Positions 44,045 through 54,443 of a DNA stretch of 64,000 nt are shown here, one piece after another. How positions within the stretch are numbered: position 1 is the first letter of the stretch; each line of letters starts with the position of its first letter. The position numbers and the translations under genes are program-made. A model generated the notes under the pieces. That model had not been told where the DNA came from and made no database searches. It saw only the letters and a program-made list of their open reading frames with translations. The DNA is from JASHVB01 sp035535035. GTDB taxonomy: Bacteria; Pseudomonadota; Alphaproteobacteria; Acetobacterales; Acetobacteraceae. Where the stretch lies: the NCBI GenBank assembly GCA_035535035.1, contig DATLQW010000188.1, positions 56,390-120,389 of the forward strand, written 5' to 3'.

Positions 44045-45630
44045 GCCTCGGCCGCCCTTCCCTTCAGCGGGAACATACCGCGCGGACGCCGCTGAATGAA
44101 CAAGATCACCATCACCAACACGACGATTTTCCCAAGCACGGCGCCCGCCACCGGTTCGAGGAACTTGTTCACGATGCCCAAGGTCAGCGCGCCCACCGTG
44201 GTGCCCCACAGATTGCCGACACCGCCGAACACCACCACCAGGAAGCTGTCGATGATGTAATTCTGCCCCAAATTGGGAGAGACGTTGTCGATCTGGCTCA
44301 GCGCCACGCCGGCGATCCCCGCCACGCCGGAACCCAGGCCGAACGTCAGCGCGTCGATCCACGGCGTGCGGATGCCCATCGCCGCCGCCATCAGCCGGTT
44401 CTGCGTCACCGCGCGCATGCGCAGCCCCAGCGGCGTGAAGCGCAGCGCCGCCATCAGCGCGGCCAGCACCAGCACGGCGAACCCGATGATGTAGAGGCGG
44501 TTTAACGTGATCGTCAGTCCGCCGAGATGCATGTCGCCGCTCATCCAGAACGGCGTATCGACGTCCTTGTTCTGCGCCCCGAAGATCGAGCGCACCGCCT
44601 GCTGCAGCACCAGCGACAGGCCCCAGGTCGCCAGCAGCGTTTCCAACGGGCGGCCATACAGCCAGCGGATCAGGCTGCGTTCGATGGCGATGCCGACGCT
44701 GCCGGACACCAGGAACGCCAGCGGCACCGCGAACAGCAGGTTGGCCTGGTACCACGACGGCGCGACCTGGTGCATCGTCTGCTGCACGACATACGTCGTG
44801 TAGGCGCCCAGCATCACCATCTCGCCGTGCGCCATGTTGATCACGCCCATGACGCCGAAGGTGATCGCCAGCCCCGCTGCGGCCAGCAGCAACACGGACC
44901 CGAGGCTGATGCCGTAATACACGCTCTGCAGGATGCCCCAGAGCTGCAGCATGCGATCGATCGTGGCCACGGCGGCATGCGCCGCGGCGGCGACCGCCGG
45001 CGGCTGGTCGGTCAGCCCGTCCAGCAGGGAGCGCGCGTCAAGATCGCCGCGTGCGCGCAGCGTGGCCACCGCGGCAAGCCGGTCCTTTTCCGGAACGTTG
45101 GCGGAGAACAGCAGCGCCGCGGCCTGCGCCTGTTGCATCCGCGTTTTCACCGCCGGGTTGGTTTCCTTCGCCAGCGCCTTCGCCAGGCTCGGCAGCGCGG
45201 CAATGTCGTGCGACTGGAAGACCGCCTCGGCCGCAAGCAGCCGCGTCGCGGCATCGGGCGAGAACAACTGCAATTGCCCCAGTGCGGCATCGATCGCGCT
45301 GCGCACTGGATTGTCCACCATCACCTGCTTCAGCGCGCCGGCCGTCACGCCGGGCGCCGGCGCACCGGTGGCGGCGTTGCTGACGCTGCCGTTCGCGCCC
45401 ACGATGAACAACGCCTTGCCGGCGCTCACATAGAGCGTGTTGTCCTGCAGCGCTTCGATGATGGCGGCGGCACGCGGATCGCCGGACGCGGCGAGCTGGC
45501 GGACGCCCTCGCGCATCGAATCGTAGTTTCCCGAGGCCAGCAACGCCAGCGCCTGCCCGTCCGCGGCACGCGCCAGGGCCGGCGCCAGCGCCAGGAGCGC
45601 GATGAACAACAGTGCAAGAATGCGTCGCAT
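44041..45630 (-). CDS. urtB: Urea ABC transporter permease UrtB
   Basis: A 529-residue LivH-type permease. A cleavable signal peptide (MRRILALLFIALLALAPALA) and an extra periplasmic N-terminal domain of about 230 residues, characteristic of UrtB, precede the membrane domain (GVMGVINMAHGEMVMLGAY, NLGQNYIIDSFLVVVFGGVG). 73 bp separate it from urtA. Confidence 0.94.
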   Translation of the reverse strand: MRRILALLFIALLALAPALARAADGQALALLASGNYDSMREGVRQLAASGDPRAAAIIEALQDNTLYVSAGKALFIVGANGSVSNAATGAPAPGVTAGALKQVMVDNPVRSAIDAALGQLQLFSPDAATRLLAAEAVFQSHDIAALPSLAKALAKETNPAVKTRMQQAQAAALLFSANVPEKDRLAAVATLRARGDLDARSLLDGLTDQPPAVAAAAHAAVATIDRMLQLWGILQSVYYGISLGSVLLLAAAGLAITFGVMGVINMAHGEMVMLGAYTTYVVQQTMHQVAPSWYQANLLFAVPLAFLVSGSVGIAIERSLIRWLYGRPLETLLATWGLSLVLQQAVRSIFGAQNKDVDTPFWMSGDMHLGGLTITLNRLYIIGFAVLVLAALMAALRFTPLGLRMRAVTQNRLMAAAMGIRTPWIDALTFGLGSGVAGIAGVALSQIDNVSPNLGQNYIIDSFLVVVFGGVGNLWGTTVGALTLGIVNKFLEPVAGAVLGKIVVLVMVILFIQRRPRGMFPLKGRAAEA

Positions 45631-45703
45631 CGCTGCGCCTCGCTGAAATTGAACGGGGGCGGCCGGGGAGGAAGCGGCCGCCCCCGACGCGGCAGTCAGG
45701 CCG

Positions 45704-47053
45704 TCAGGCCTTCTTGCCGCCGCCGGTGCACTTGCCGGTTGCCACGTTGAACGCACCACAGCTCATCGGCGGGCGCCAATCGCCAATCAGGTGCTTGGTC
45801 GCGGCGATATACGGCGACCACTCCTGGGCCACCAAAAGACCCGGGGTGCGCGACACGGTGTTGAACTGCCCGTTGCCCTGGATCTCGCCGATCAGCACCG
45901 GCTTGGTGATGTGGTGGTTCGGCATCAGCGCCGCATAGTCGCCCGACAGGTTGGGCGCGGCCACGCCGATCAGTGCGTCGATCACCGCATTGGGCTCCGT
46001 GGTGCCCGCCTTCTCCACGCCCTTCACCCACATGTTGAAGCCGATATAGTGCGCCTCCATCGGGTCGTTGGTGACGCGGTTCGCCTTCCCGGTGAACTTG
46101 TGCCAGGCGTCGATGAACGCCTTGTTCTCCGGCGTATCGACGCTCTCGAAATAGTTCCACGCGGCAAGGTGTCCCACCAGCGGCCTGGCATCCAGGCCCG
46201 CCAGTTCCTGCTCGCCGACGCTGAACGCCATCACCGGAATGTCGGTCGCCTTGATCCCCTGGTTGCCCAGCTCCTTGTAGAACGGCACGTTGGCGTCGCC
46301 GTTGATCGTGGACACCACCGCGGTCTTCTTGCCGGCGTTGCCGAACCGCTTGATCTGCGCCACGATGTTCTGCCAGTCGGACTGGCCGAACGGCGTGTAG
46401 TTGATCATGATGTCGGGCGGCTTGAAGCCCTTCATGTGCAGGTAGGATTCCAGGATCTGGTTGGTGGTGCGCGGATAGACATAGTCGGTGCCGGCCAGCA
46501 CCCAGCGCTTTACGCCTTCCTCCTTCATCAGGTAGTCCACCGCCGGGATCGCCTGCTGGTTCGGCGCCGCGCCGGTATAGAAGATGTTGCGGCTGCACTC
46601 CTGGCCTTCGTACTGCACCGGGTAGAACAGGATGCCGTTCAACTCCTCGACCACCGGCAGCACGGATTTGCGCGACACCGAGGTCCAGCAGCCGAAGATC
46701 GCGGCCACCTTGTCCACCGACAGCAACTGCCGCGCCTTCTCCGCGAACAGCGGCCAGTTGGACGCCGGATCCACCACCACCGCTTCCAGCTTCTTGCCCA
46801 GCAGCCCGCCCTTGGCGTTCTGCTGTTCGATCAGCATCAGCATGACGTCCTTCAGCGTCGACTCGCTGATCGCCATGGTGCCGGAGAGCGAGTGCAAGAT
46901 GCCCACCTTGATGGTGCCGCCGCCAGGTGCGGCGGCCTGGGCGCGCGCCGGCGTCGTGGCGGCCTTCACCGCGCCGAGCGCCGCGACTGTAACGGCCGCA
47001 GCGCCGAGCCGGCCAAGCCCACGACGCGACATGCTGGTATCGATTGGTGCCAT
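45704..47053 (-). CDS. urtA: Urea ABC transporter substrate-binding protein UrtA
   Basis: A 449-residue periplasmic urea-binding protein. The N-terminus SMSRRGLGRLGAAAVTVAAL is a twin-arginine-like export signal ending near ARAQA. The mature part has IKVGILHSLSGTMAISES, GCWTSVSRKSVLPVVEE, LFYPVQYEGQECSRNIFY, the usual UrtA features. It is the first gene of the urt-ure operon, about 60 bases after the predicted sigma-54 transcription start. Confidence 0.95.
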   Translation of the reverse strand: MAPIDTSMSRRGLGRLGAAAVTVAALGAVKAATTPARAQAAAPGGGTIKVGILHSLSGTMAISESTLKDVMLMLIEQQNAKGGLLGKKLEAVVVDPASNWPLFAEKARQLLSVDKVAAIFGCWTSVSRKSVLPVVEELNGILFYPVQYEGQECSRNIFYTGAAPNQQAIPAVDYLMKEEGVKRWVLAGTDYVYPRTTNQILESYLHMKGFKPPDIMINYTPFGQSDWQNIVAQIKRFGNAGKKTAVVSTINGDANVPFYKELGNQGIKATDIPVMAFSVGEQELAGLDARPLVGHLAAWNYFESVDTPENKAFIDAWHKFTGKANRVTNDPMEAHYIGFNMWVKGVEKAGTTEPNAVIDALIGVAAPNLSGDYAALMPNHHITKPVLIGEIQGNGQFNTVSRTPGLLVAQEWSPYIAATKHLIGDWRPPMSCGAFNVATGKCTGGGKKA

Positions 47054-47121
47054 AGCTGGTTTCCCGTTCCCTTTTGGTTCCCGAACGCCTGGGCGCTGCC
47101 CCCGTGCTCGAAGAGTGAACT

Positions 47122-47137
47122 TGCAACGGTCGTGCCA
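47122..47137 (-). promoter_or_regulatory. Sigma-54 promoter of the urt-ure operon
   Basis: On the minus strand TGGCACGACCGTTGCA is an exact match to the consensus TGGCACG-N4-TTGCA, with the GG and GC at the required 12-bp offset. It is 69 bp upstream of the urtA ATG, putting the transcript start near 47112. Confidence 0.85.
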
Positions 47138-47397
47138 GGACGCGGGAAGGCGGCAAGCCGACAGGCGCGGCCGAGCCACTGCACGGTTCTGCCGCGTGGG
47201 CGGGCAAACCTTCGACAAACTCGCCCAAAAACCAGTCACTTGGATGCTTCGTTGCTCGCCGCGCCAAGTCTTTCGGCCGTCCGGCCGAATTCGATCCGCG
47301 GCAGTACCACCAGGAGGTCGAAAGACCACGCCGCGCCGGCCGTCGTGCCGGTTATCGTGCCACACGCTGCTACCCTGGCGACTTTGGCATTATTCCC

Positions 47398-47427
47398 GCT
47401 GCCGTCTCGCCTTGAAGGCGAGGCAGC
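47398..47427. terminator. Hairpin between the fatty acid hydroxylase-like gene and urtA
   Basis: CTCGCC-TTGAA-GGCGAG core stem extended by an outer CTGCC/GGCAG pair with a two-base bulge. No T-run on either strand, so intrinsic termination is uncertain; it lies upstream of both flanking genes. Confidence 0.35.
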
Positions 47428-47509
47428 GTGCCCTTGTGGGAGGTAAAGCAACCTTCATGTCGGCCCACGCAATGCGATGGGGGAGAAGCGGCAATGGCCC
47501 GCGAGCCGC

Positions 47510-48031
47510 TCACATCTCCCGGTCAGGCTTTCGGTAGGTGCCGAACAGCCGGTCCCAGAAGAAGTCGATCACCGCGAAATTGCTGTTCGCATGCAGATGG
47601 TGCACGAAGTGAAGCTGCTGCTTACGCCTGAACCAGGCGAAGCGTTCCAGCCGCGTTCCCTCGACGTGGTACGCCTTGTCGAAATAGACATGCGCGTAGA
47701 ACGAAGCCGCGGCGGTCGCGGCCATGGCGAGGAACAGGCCCAGCGGCAGGACGAAAAACGCCGCCGCGCCGACCAAAATCGTCGGGACAAGAAAGAACGG
47801 CGTGTTGTTGCCTTCCTTGCCCTGATAGGCGGCGGACGCAAGGTGACCCCTGGCATAATAGGCGTGATGGTAATCGATGTGGTTGCGGAAGAACTGGCCG
47901 CCGAGCCGGCGATGGCCAAGCCAGTAGTGCAGCAGCGTCTGGCTGCACGATATCGCGAGATGGGTGCCGGCGATCGTCAGCGCAAACCAGGGCAGCTCCC
48001 ACAGCAGCCACGTGTCGCGTGCAACGATCAT
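47510..48031 (-). CDS. Fatty acid hydroxylase/sterol desaturase superfamily membrane protein
   Basis: A 173-residue membrane protein with clustered histidines in HYWLGHRR, HIDYHHAYYARG, and HFVHHLHANSNFAVIDFFWD, which form the di-iron site of the fatty acid hydroxylase superfamily. Two or three hydrophobic segments anchor it in the membrane. Substrate not known; carotenoid, hopanoid or lipid hydroxylation are all possible. Stands alone, with downstream genes facing away. Confidence 0.8.
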   Translation of the reverse strand: MIVARDTWLLWELPWFALTIAGTHLAISCSQTLLHYWLGHRRLGGQFFRNHIDYHHAYYARGHLASAAYQGKEGNNTPFFLVPTILVGAAAFFVLPLGLFLAMAATAAASFYAHVYFDKAYHVEGTRLERFAWFRRKQQLHFVHHLHANSNFAVIDFFWDRLFGTYRKPDREM

Positions 48032-48108
48032 CGCCGCTGCCCGGGATTGGCGCGACCGGCGGCGGCCCTATGGTTGCGGGATATCACTGGGTACAGCCGC
48101 CTCCGCTC

Positions 48109-48318
48109 TCATGTCCGCGACCGCTGCAATGACTTGATGGTGCCCTGGGGACGGCCGGACGCAAGTGCGACCTTTTGATCCTGGGTCTCGATCGCCGTCC
48201 TGGCCGCTGCCTCGCCCTCCTCCATGGTGGAGGTCGGGACCTTTCGATGGGAACTGCGGCTGCCGTCCATATAGGTGACATCGAACAGCACGAAGCTGCT
48301 TTCGGTGCGACGCTTCAT
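48109..48318 (-). CDS. Small hypothetical protein (69 aa)
   Basis: ATG 48318 gives MKRRTESSFVLFDVTYMDGS; a two-stranded start followed by an Ala/Glu helix (MEEGEAAARTAIETQDQ) and a basic tail. No family recognised. It sits in a run of small unknown genes next to cold-shock genes. Confidence 0.5.
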   Translation of the reverse strand: MKRRTESSFVLFDVTYMDGSRSSHRKVPTSTMEEGEAAARTAIETQDQKVALASGRPQGTIKSLQRSRT

Positions 48319-48349
48319 AATGCGGATCCTGTTGGCTGACCCTAATTGG

Positions 48350-48520
48350 TCAGGCTTCCGGCGCTTCCGGCGACTTCGCCTCGCTCGCCGGTGCGGCTTC
48401 CTGCTCCGACTTGCGACGGGTGACTGCCTCGTCGCGCTCGCGCAGCTTGGCATCCTTCTTCGCCTGCTTCTGGCGGTTCCGTTCGGCACGCTGCTGATTG
48501 TAGTTCGGCTTGAATGCCAT
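48350..48520 (-). CDS. Small basic coiled-coil-like protein (56 aa)
   Basis: Reads MAFKPNYNQQRAERNRQKQA followed by a Lys/Glu-rich helix and an acidic Pro/Ala tail. I recall very similar short proteins (NYNQQRAERNR) as conserved unknowns in many alphaproteobacteria. It is below the usual length cut-off for gene finders. ATG 48520, preceded by GGAGAACTGGATG. The next small gene starts 31 bp beyond its stop. Confidence 0.65.
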   Translation of the reverse strand: MAFKPNYNQQRAERNRQKQAKKDAKLRERDEAVTRRKSEQEAAPASEAKSPEAPEA

Positions 48521-48587
48521 CATCCAGTTCTCCTCTGCCCGTCAGGACGCCACGCCCGCCCCCGGCCATTGCTGCCCCCGGCCGCGC

Positions 48588-48797
48588 CTAGCCAAGAATT
48601 CCTTGCCGCGCCGCCAACTGGCTCTCGAGCACGACGCGCTCATGCCCGTCCGGCGCGTATTTCACGCGATACTGCTGATCCCGCGTCTCGCTCGGCAGCA
48701 GCCGCTGGATGGTATATTTGCCGCGCGGAACATTGGCGTCGGCGGGACCCGGCAGGAAATCCACCACCTGGCCGACGGCAAACTTGTGATTGCTCAT
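48588..48797 (-). CDS. Small conserved hypothetical protein (69 aa)
   Basis: MSNHKFAVGQVVDFLPGPAD, then GKYTIQRLLPSE and QYRVKYAPDGHERVVLESQL. The beta-rich pattern of hydrophobic strands and the HERV-ESQL ending recur in small unknown proteins of related bacteria (from memory). Function unknown. 68 bp separate it from the cold-shock gene upstream, so it may be co-transcribed with it. Confidence 0.6.
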   Translation of the reverse strand: MSNHKFAVGQVVDFLPGPADANVPRGKYTIQRLLPSETRDQQYRVKYAPDGHERVVLESQLAARQGILG

Positions 48798-48865
48798 GAC
48801 ACCCCCCGCTGCGGCGCACTCGCCGTTGCGGCCGATGCCGCCACCGGCAGCATCGGCCGCGAAAC

Positions 48866-49072
48866 TCAGAGCGACTTCAGGTTGGTCGCCGAGGTTTTGC
48901 CCTGCTGGCCACGCTCCAGGTCGAAGCTGACCTTCTGGCCCTCGTTCAACCCACCAAGGCCAGCGCGCTCCACCGCCGAGATGTGCACGAACACATCCTT
49001 CGAGCCATCATCCGGCTGGATGAAGCCGAACCCCTTCTGAGCGTTGAACCACTTGACCGTTCCTTGCGACAT
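48866..49072 (-). CDS. Cold-shock protein (CspA family)
   Basis: A 68-residue single cold-shock domain that melts RNA structure and binds single-stranded nucleic acid. RNP1 is KGFGFIQPD and RNP2 is DVFVHISAV; the N-terminus MSQGTVKWFNAQ is typical. An in-frame ATG five codons upstream is less likely. The 190-bp leader upstream has no gene and may be a thermosensitive 5' UTR, which is common for csp genes. Confidence 0.94.
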   Translation of the reverse strand: MSQGTVKWFNAQKGFGFIQPDDGSKDVFVHISAVERAGLGGLNEGQKVSFDLERGQQGKTSATNLKSL

Positions 49073-49264
49073 CGCAATTCTCTCCATGCAACCCGGCGAC
49101 CCGCACCGCGCGGATCGGAATACTTTTCACATTGGGGAGCACCGGATGCGACAGTGTCGCAAGAAGGCATAGGCCGCCCAGGCCGAAAAGCGCCGTGCCG
49201 GTTAAATAGGGACTCGGCGCAATCTTTGCCAGGGATAATCGCCGCGGCCGGGCAATCGCCGGCC

Positions 49265-49894
49265 TCAGGCGCAGGCCGCGGCCGGCAGCCGGTCGGCCTG
49301 CTCCACCGCCGCTCGCCCGGCATGGTGCAGCGCCTGGGTGATCCGGTCGAGCGCCGCGGCCTTCTCGGTCCTGGAAACCGCGGCGAATTCGGCCGCCAGC
49401 CGGTCGATCGCCAATTCGAACAGGTTGCGCTGGCTGAAGCTGCTCCCGGAACCGTCCCCGGCCGCCTGCAGATCGCGCACCACCTCAGCGAGCGCATGCA
49501 GATCCCCGGAGTTGATCTTCGCCAGATATTCCTGCGCGCGCTTTGCCCACATCAGCCGGCTGACGCGAGGGCGACCGTGTAGCGTGCCCAGCGCCTGGGT
49601 CAGCGCTTCCGGCGTCGCCAGCTTGCGCAGGCCGGAGGCGCGCGCCTGCGCCGCCGGGATGCGCAGCGTCATCCGGTTCTCGGCAAACGAGATCTGGATC
49701 AGATTCAGCCGGTGTCCCGCAATCACTTCAGAGCCGATGCGGTCAACCTTGCCGACGCCGTGCGCCGGATAGACCACGAAATCGCCCTTGCGGAACGGAT
49801 CGGCATCCTGCGGCTTCGTTTGCGCCGCCGTTGCGCCGAACGCGGCATCGACCATCTTCCTGGTGACCACTGTCGCCGCTGCCAATTTTCCCAC
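49265..49894 (-). CDS. CarD-family transcriptional regulator
   Basis: A 209-residue protein with a CarD/CdnL Tudor-like RNA-polymerase-binding domain (FRKGDFVVYPAHGVGKVDRIG, residues about 34-54) and a helical C-terminal region containing SRLMWAKRAQEYLAKINSGD and the R-N-L-F-E-L-A motif. CarD proteins stabilise the open promoter complex, often at rRNA and stress promoters. The N-terminal 33 residues are not domain-like; a start at Met14 is also possible. Monocistronic by spacing. Confidence 0.85.
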   Translation of the reverse strand: MGKLAAATVVTRKMVDAAFGATAAQTKPQDADPFRKGDFVVYPAHGVGKVDRIGSEVIAGHRLNLIQISFAENRMTLRIPAAQARASGLRKLATPEALTQALGTLHGRPRVSRLMWAKRAQEYLAKINSGDLHALAEVVRDLQAAGDGSGSSFSQRNLFELAIDRLAAEFAAVSRTEKAAALDRITQALHHAGRAAVEQADRLPAAACA

Positions 49895-49970
49895 CCGATC
49901 CGTTAGAGCGCTAATATGGGCCCGTTCCGACAGGATGCATCACGCCCCGCCGATGTTCGCGCGAAACTGC

Positions 49971-50345
49971 TCAGCCCTGTGCCGCGGAGCGTTCGCGCGG
50001 CGCACGAATCCGAACGCGCGGTCTCGCTGTCCGGTTGCCCGCATCCTGAGCCGCCGTCTCCCCGGTCGCGGATTGCTCGCTCGGGGACTGACCGGTACGG
50101 GTCGGCGAATCCGCCGACGCGGGTTTCGGCGTTTCGCCGGTCGTCGCCGCGGCGGGTTTGCGTGGCGCCAACGGGGTCCATGGACCGGCATCCCGTATCA
50201 TGCGCTTGGCTTGGACGATCCAGGCTTCGGCCTCATGCTCGCTGCGAAATCCAGGCACTGTCTGCTTGCGGCCGTCCGGCTTGTCCATCTCGACGTCGAA
50301 GCCGCTCTTTCCCCGAGGGACCACGCGATAGGAGATGTCTGTCAT
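49971..50345 (-). CDS. Small hypothetical protein with Pro/Ala-rich tail (124 aa)
   Basis: An ordered N-terminal half (ISYRVVPRGKSGFDVEM, TVPGFRSEHEAEAWIVQAKR) is followed by a disordered basic Pro/Thr/Ala tail. The N-terminal pattern (YR....F.VE.......QT..GF..E.EA..WI.Q..R) recurs in the small protein at 58785-58988, so they are probably paralogues. Function unknown. The fold may be a small beta-beta-alpha unit. Confidence 0.55.
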   Translation of the reverse strand: MTDISYRVVPRGKSGFDVEMDKPDGRKQTVPGFRSEHEAEAWIVQAKRMIRDAGPWTPLAPRKPAAATTGETPKPASADSPTRTGQSPSEQSATGETAAQDAGNRTARPRVRIRAPRERSAAQG

Positions 50346-50532
50346 GCGTCATCATGGCACATATCCTGCGTTGTGACAGCATAAATCCGCACAAATCCGC
50401 CGGGCGCCGGTGCCGCGCCAAACCGTGGGCCGGCTGGCGGGCCGCGCCGCCACGCAAGGTCGGCGCGACTCGCCTGCCCGGCGGTTGCCGCGGCGGCGGC
50501 CGGAACGGCACACGCCCAGGGCACTGCCCGGC

Positions 50533-51543
50533 TCATTTGCGCGGCCGGACCATGCGCCGCAGCAGCGCCACCTGGCGGAAGAATTCCTTGCGCGGCTGCG
50601 CCGGGCTTCCCAGCAGCGCCGCCCCCGCCGGCACGTCCGAAATAACCCCCGCCTGCGCGCCGATCTGCGCGCCCTTGCCGATCGTCAGATGCCCCGCCAT
50701 GGCAGCCTGGCCGCCCACCTGGACAAAGTCCTCCAGTACCGCCGAGCCGGCGATCCCGACCTGGGCCACAATGACGCAGCAGCGTCCCAACCGGACATTG
50801 TGTCCGATCTGCACCAGGTTATCGAGACGCGATCCGGCGCCGATGACCGTGTCGCGCGTCGATCCGCGATCGATCGTGGTATTGGCGCCAACCTCCACGT
50901 CGTCCTCGACCACCACGCGCCCAAGCTGCGGGATGCTCAGGAACCCGGTCTCCGTGACCGCGAAACTGAAGCCCTCCTGGCCGATCCGGGCGCCCGGGTA
51001 GATATAGACTCGCGCGCCCAGCAGCGTATGGCTCAGGCTGGCATGCGCGCCGATCCGGCAATCCGGGCCGATCGTCACACCCTTGCCGATCGCCACGAAG
51101 GGACCGATCCGGCAGCCGGGACCGATCTCCGCGCCGGCCTCGATCACCACATAGGGGCCGATTTCCGCCGAGGCATCGACTCGCGCCGACCCGGCGACAA
51201 CGGCCGAGCGGTGAATCCCCGGACAGGGCGGCGGTACCGGATGGAACAGCGCGGCGACCCGTGCCCAGCCTTCATAGGCCGCGGTCGTCACGATCGGAAT
51301 GGCTGCCGCCGGAACCCGCCGCAGCATGTCCGGATGCACGATCACCGCGCCCGCCGCGGTGTGCTCCAGCGCCGTCGCATAGCGCCGGTTGTCGAGAAAG
51401 GTCACCTGGTCCGGCCCGGCCGATTGCAGCGGCGCGACACCCGAGAACATGCGCTTGAGCGGCGGCGCCGTGCCGCCCGCCGCGGCGGCAATCGCCGCAA
51501 GTGCATGCGGGCCGCTGCGCGCGAAGAATCGCGGATCGCCCAT
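50533..51543 (-). CDS. lpxD: UDP-3-O-acylglucosamine N-acyltransferase
   Basis: Third enzyme of lipid A synthesis; transfers an acyl chain from ACP to the 2-amino group. The 336-residue protein has the N-terminal uridine-binding domain (VTFLDNRRYATALEHT) and a left-handed beta helix of hexapeptide repeats, with catalytic His in NLVQIGHNVRLG. It is solitary; the usual bamA-lpxD-fabZ-lpxA neighbours are absent. Start at ATG 51543 (MGDPRFFARSGPH); a Met five codons upstream is in frame. Confidence 0.9.
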   Translation of the reverse strand: MGDPRFFARSGPHALAAIAAAAGGTAPPLKRMFSGVAPLQSAGPDQVTFLDNRRYATALEHTAAGAVIVHPDMLRRVPAAAIPIVTTAAYEGWARVAALFHPVPPPCPGIHRSAVVAGSARVDASAEIGPYVVIEAGAEIGPGCRIGPFVAIGKGVTIGPDCRIGAHASLSHTLLGARVYIYPGARIGQEGFSFAVTETGFLSIPQLGRVVVEDDVEVGANTTIDRGSTRDTVIGAGSRLDNLVQIGHNVRLGRCCVIVAQVGIAGSAVLEDFVQVGGQAAMAGHLTIGKGAQIGAQAGVISDVPAGAALLGSPAQPRKEFFRQVALLRRMVRPRK

Positions 51544-51931
51544 TGGAGCTTCAATCAACGCGCATCCCCGTTTCCCTCGGCCGTCCCGGTTGCATCCTAC
51601 CGGACCGGGCCGGACGCGAATACCGGCTGCCCGGCGGACCCAACCGCATATTCGCTTTGCGGGTGGTTTTTACCGCTGGCACTCTCATATGAGGAGTGCT
51701 AGCGTCGGCGAAGTGGCGAAATATGCTGCGCCGGCCGCCGTTGGCTGACCAACGCCAATGGACGGCGACAACAACGGGCAAATTCCCGCGTGTGCGGTCG
51801 TGCGATGCGTTCGTCTCAATGGTGAGGCGAGGCGTTGCGCGACTCCTGCATTGCGTCCCGCCGGCAGGATACGGCTCACGGGATAGACTCGCCTGTCCCG
51901 CCCCATCATCGATCTCAGGAAGGATACGCAA
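51544..51931. other. Regulatory and leader region before groEL
   Basis: 388 bp holding the CIRCE operator at 51677-51701 and then about 230 bp of leader. The leader has short open frames but none resembles GroES. The lpxD promoter, facing left, must also be here. Confidence 0.6.
51677..51701 (+). promoter_or_regulatory. CIRCE operator (HrcA site)
   Basis: TGGCACTC-TCATATGAG-GAGTGCTA, an 8-9-8 inverted repeat matching TTAGCACTC-N9-GAGTGCTAA at nearly every arm position. HrcA would repress the following groEL until heat stress. It is 230 bp before the ATG. Confidence 0.85.
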
Positions 51932-53569
<1,638 letters not shown>

Positions 53570-53654
53570 GCCAGGCCACGCTACAGGCTTGCACGGCGGA
53601 GCGTGCCGCGGCTTCTCGCCGAGAGGGCGCGGCACGCTTCCGCAGGAGGCGCCG

Positions 53655-53864
53655 ATGATGGACCAGGACCAACCCGATCCGGAGTTCGACGCGATGACGG
53701 CGCGCCTGCTGCGTCGCGAGGCGTTGCGTCGCGCGGCCCAGAAGATGAATACGACGTCCGGCCCGGGACTCGAAAGCGTGCTGGCACGCATCTCCGCCGA
53801 AGTGACCGCGGAGGCCGCGGTGAAAAAAACCGCGCCTGTGACGCGCGCGGGAGAGCAAGGTTAG
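53655..53864 (+). CDS. Small hypothetical protein (69 aa)
   Basis: Starts MMDQDQPDPEFDAMTARLLR after a strong GCAGGAGGC ribosome-binding site at ATG 53655. Mostly helical and charged, with no recognised family. 85 bp downstream of groEL on the same strand and may be part of the heat-shock transcript. Confidence 0.55.
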   Translation: MMDQDQPDPEFDAMTARLLRREALRRAAQKMNTTSGPGLESVLARISAEVTAEAAVKKTAPVTRAGEQG

Positions 53865-54443
53865 TCCCGTATCGCCTGACCCTTGACGCTTGCCGCGCGG
53901 AATTCCCTTGTGATCGAGAAACCGTGGCGTGCCGGCCGGCGGGCCGCAATGGCTTGAACCCACGCGGTTCTGATCCCTTTCACGCGCTGATGCGGGAACA
54001 ATCGGGCGGATGTGAATCGGCGGGTCATCCGAATTTGCGCGCACGGTCAAGGGAAAGACGTTGCCTTTTTGGTTCCGGCTCCGCCGGCTTGGACTCTTGT
54101 GCTCGTGTCGCAACTCTGTTGCCAGCAGTTGCAATCTGAGCAACAGAGCGGAAAACAGAGTTATCCGTCCCAGATGCACGCAGATGGACCAGGCGACATG
54201 ATTGGTCTGCGCGTTCTCCTGCGGAGTGGTTGTGCACGTTCATTGCAGCAGCGCGGTGCATCCGCGTGCATCTGTGGCTGAAATTGCTTGCTTTCGTCCG
54301 GAGCAAGTCCAAAAAATTGCCCCCACGGCCAAAGGCCAAACGTCGCCCGCGTTGCTCCGGCCCCCCGCGCCTTGGGCCTTGTCGGGAGTTGACCGACGCA
54401 GGCGACATCGCCGCGGTCGGAGCGATGATACCGGGGCGATCCC
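53865..54443. other. Gene-free stretch with a short inverted repeat
   Basis: 579 bp with no convincing coding sequence. It contains an inverted pair of 18-bp words at 54169-54186 and 54259-54276, described separately. Confidence 0.55.
54169..54276. repeat. Short inverted-repeat element (18-bp arms)
   Basis: CCCAGATGCACGCAGATG at 54169-54186 and the complement of CACAGATGCACGCGGATG at 54259-54276, 16 of 18 identical, 72 bp apart. Similar CACAGATG words often accompany GxxExxY-type elements, as far as I recall, so this may be a relic of the same kind. Confidence 0.55.

Larger units (their letters stand above)
47054..47509. other. Regulatory region upstream of urtA
   Basis: 456 bp with the sigma-54 promoter of the urea operon and a strong hairpin (47398-47427). 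I looked for a GCACC-N5-GGTGC NtrC site and did not find a clear one. No gene seen. Confidence 0.6.

Noticed and set aside
47140..47300. NtrC binding sites upstream of the urea operon
   Set aside because: I looked for paired GCAC/GTGC half-sites and found only a partial one near 47180-47200, too weak to report.
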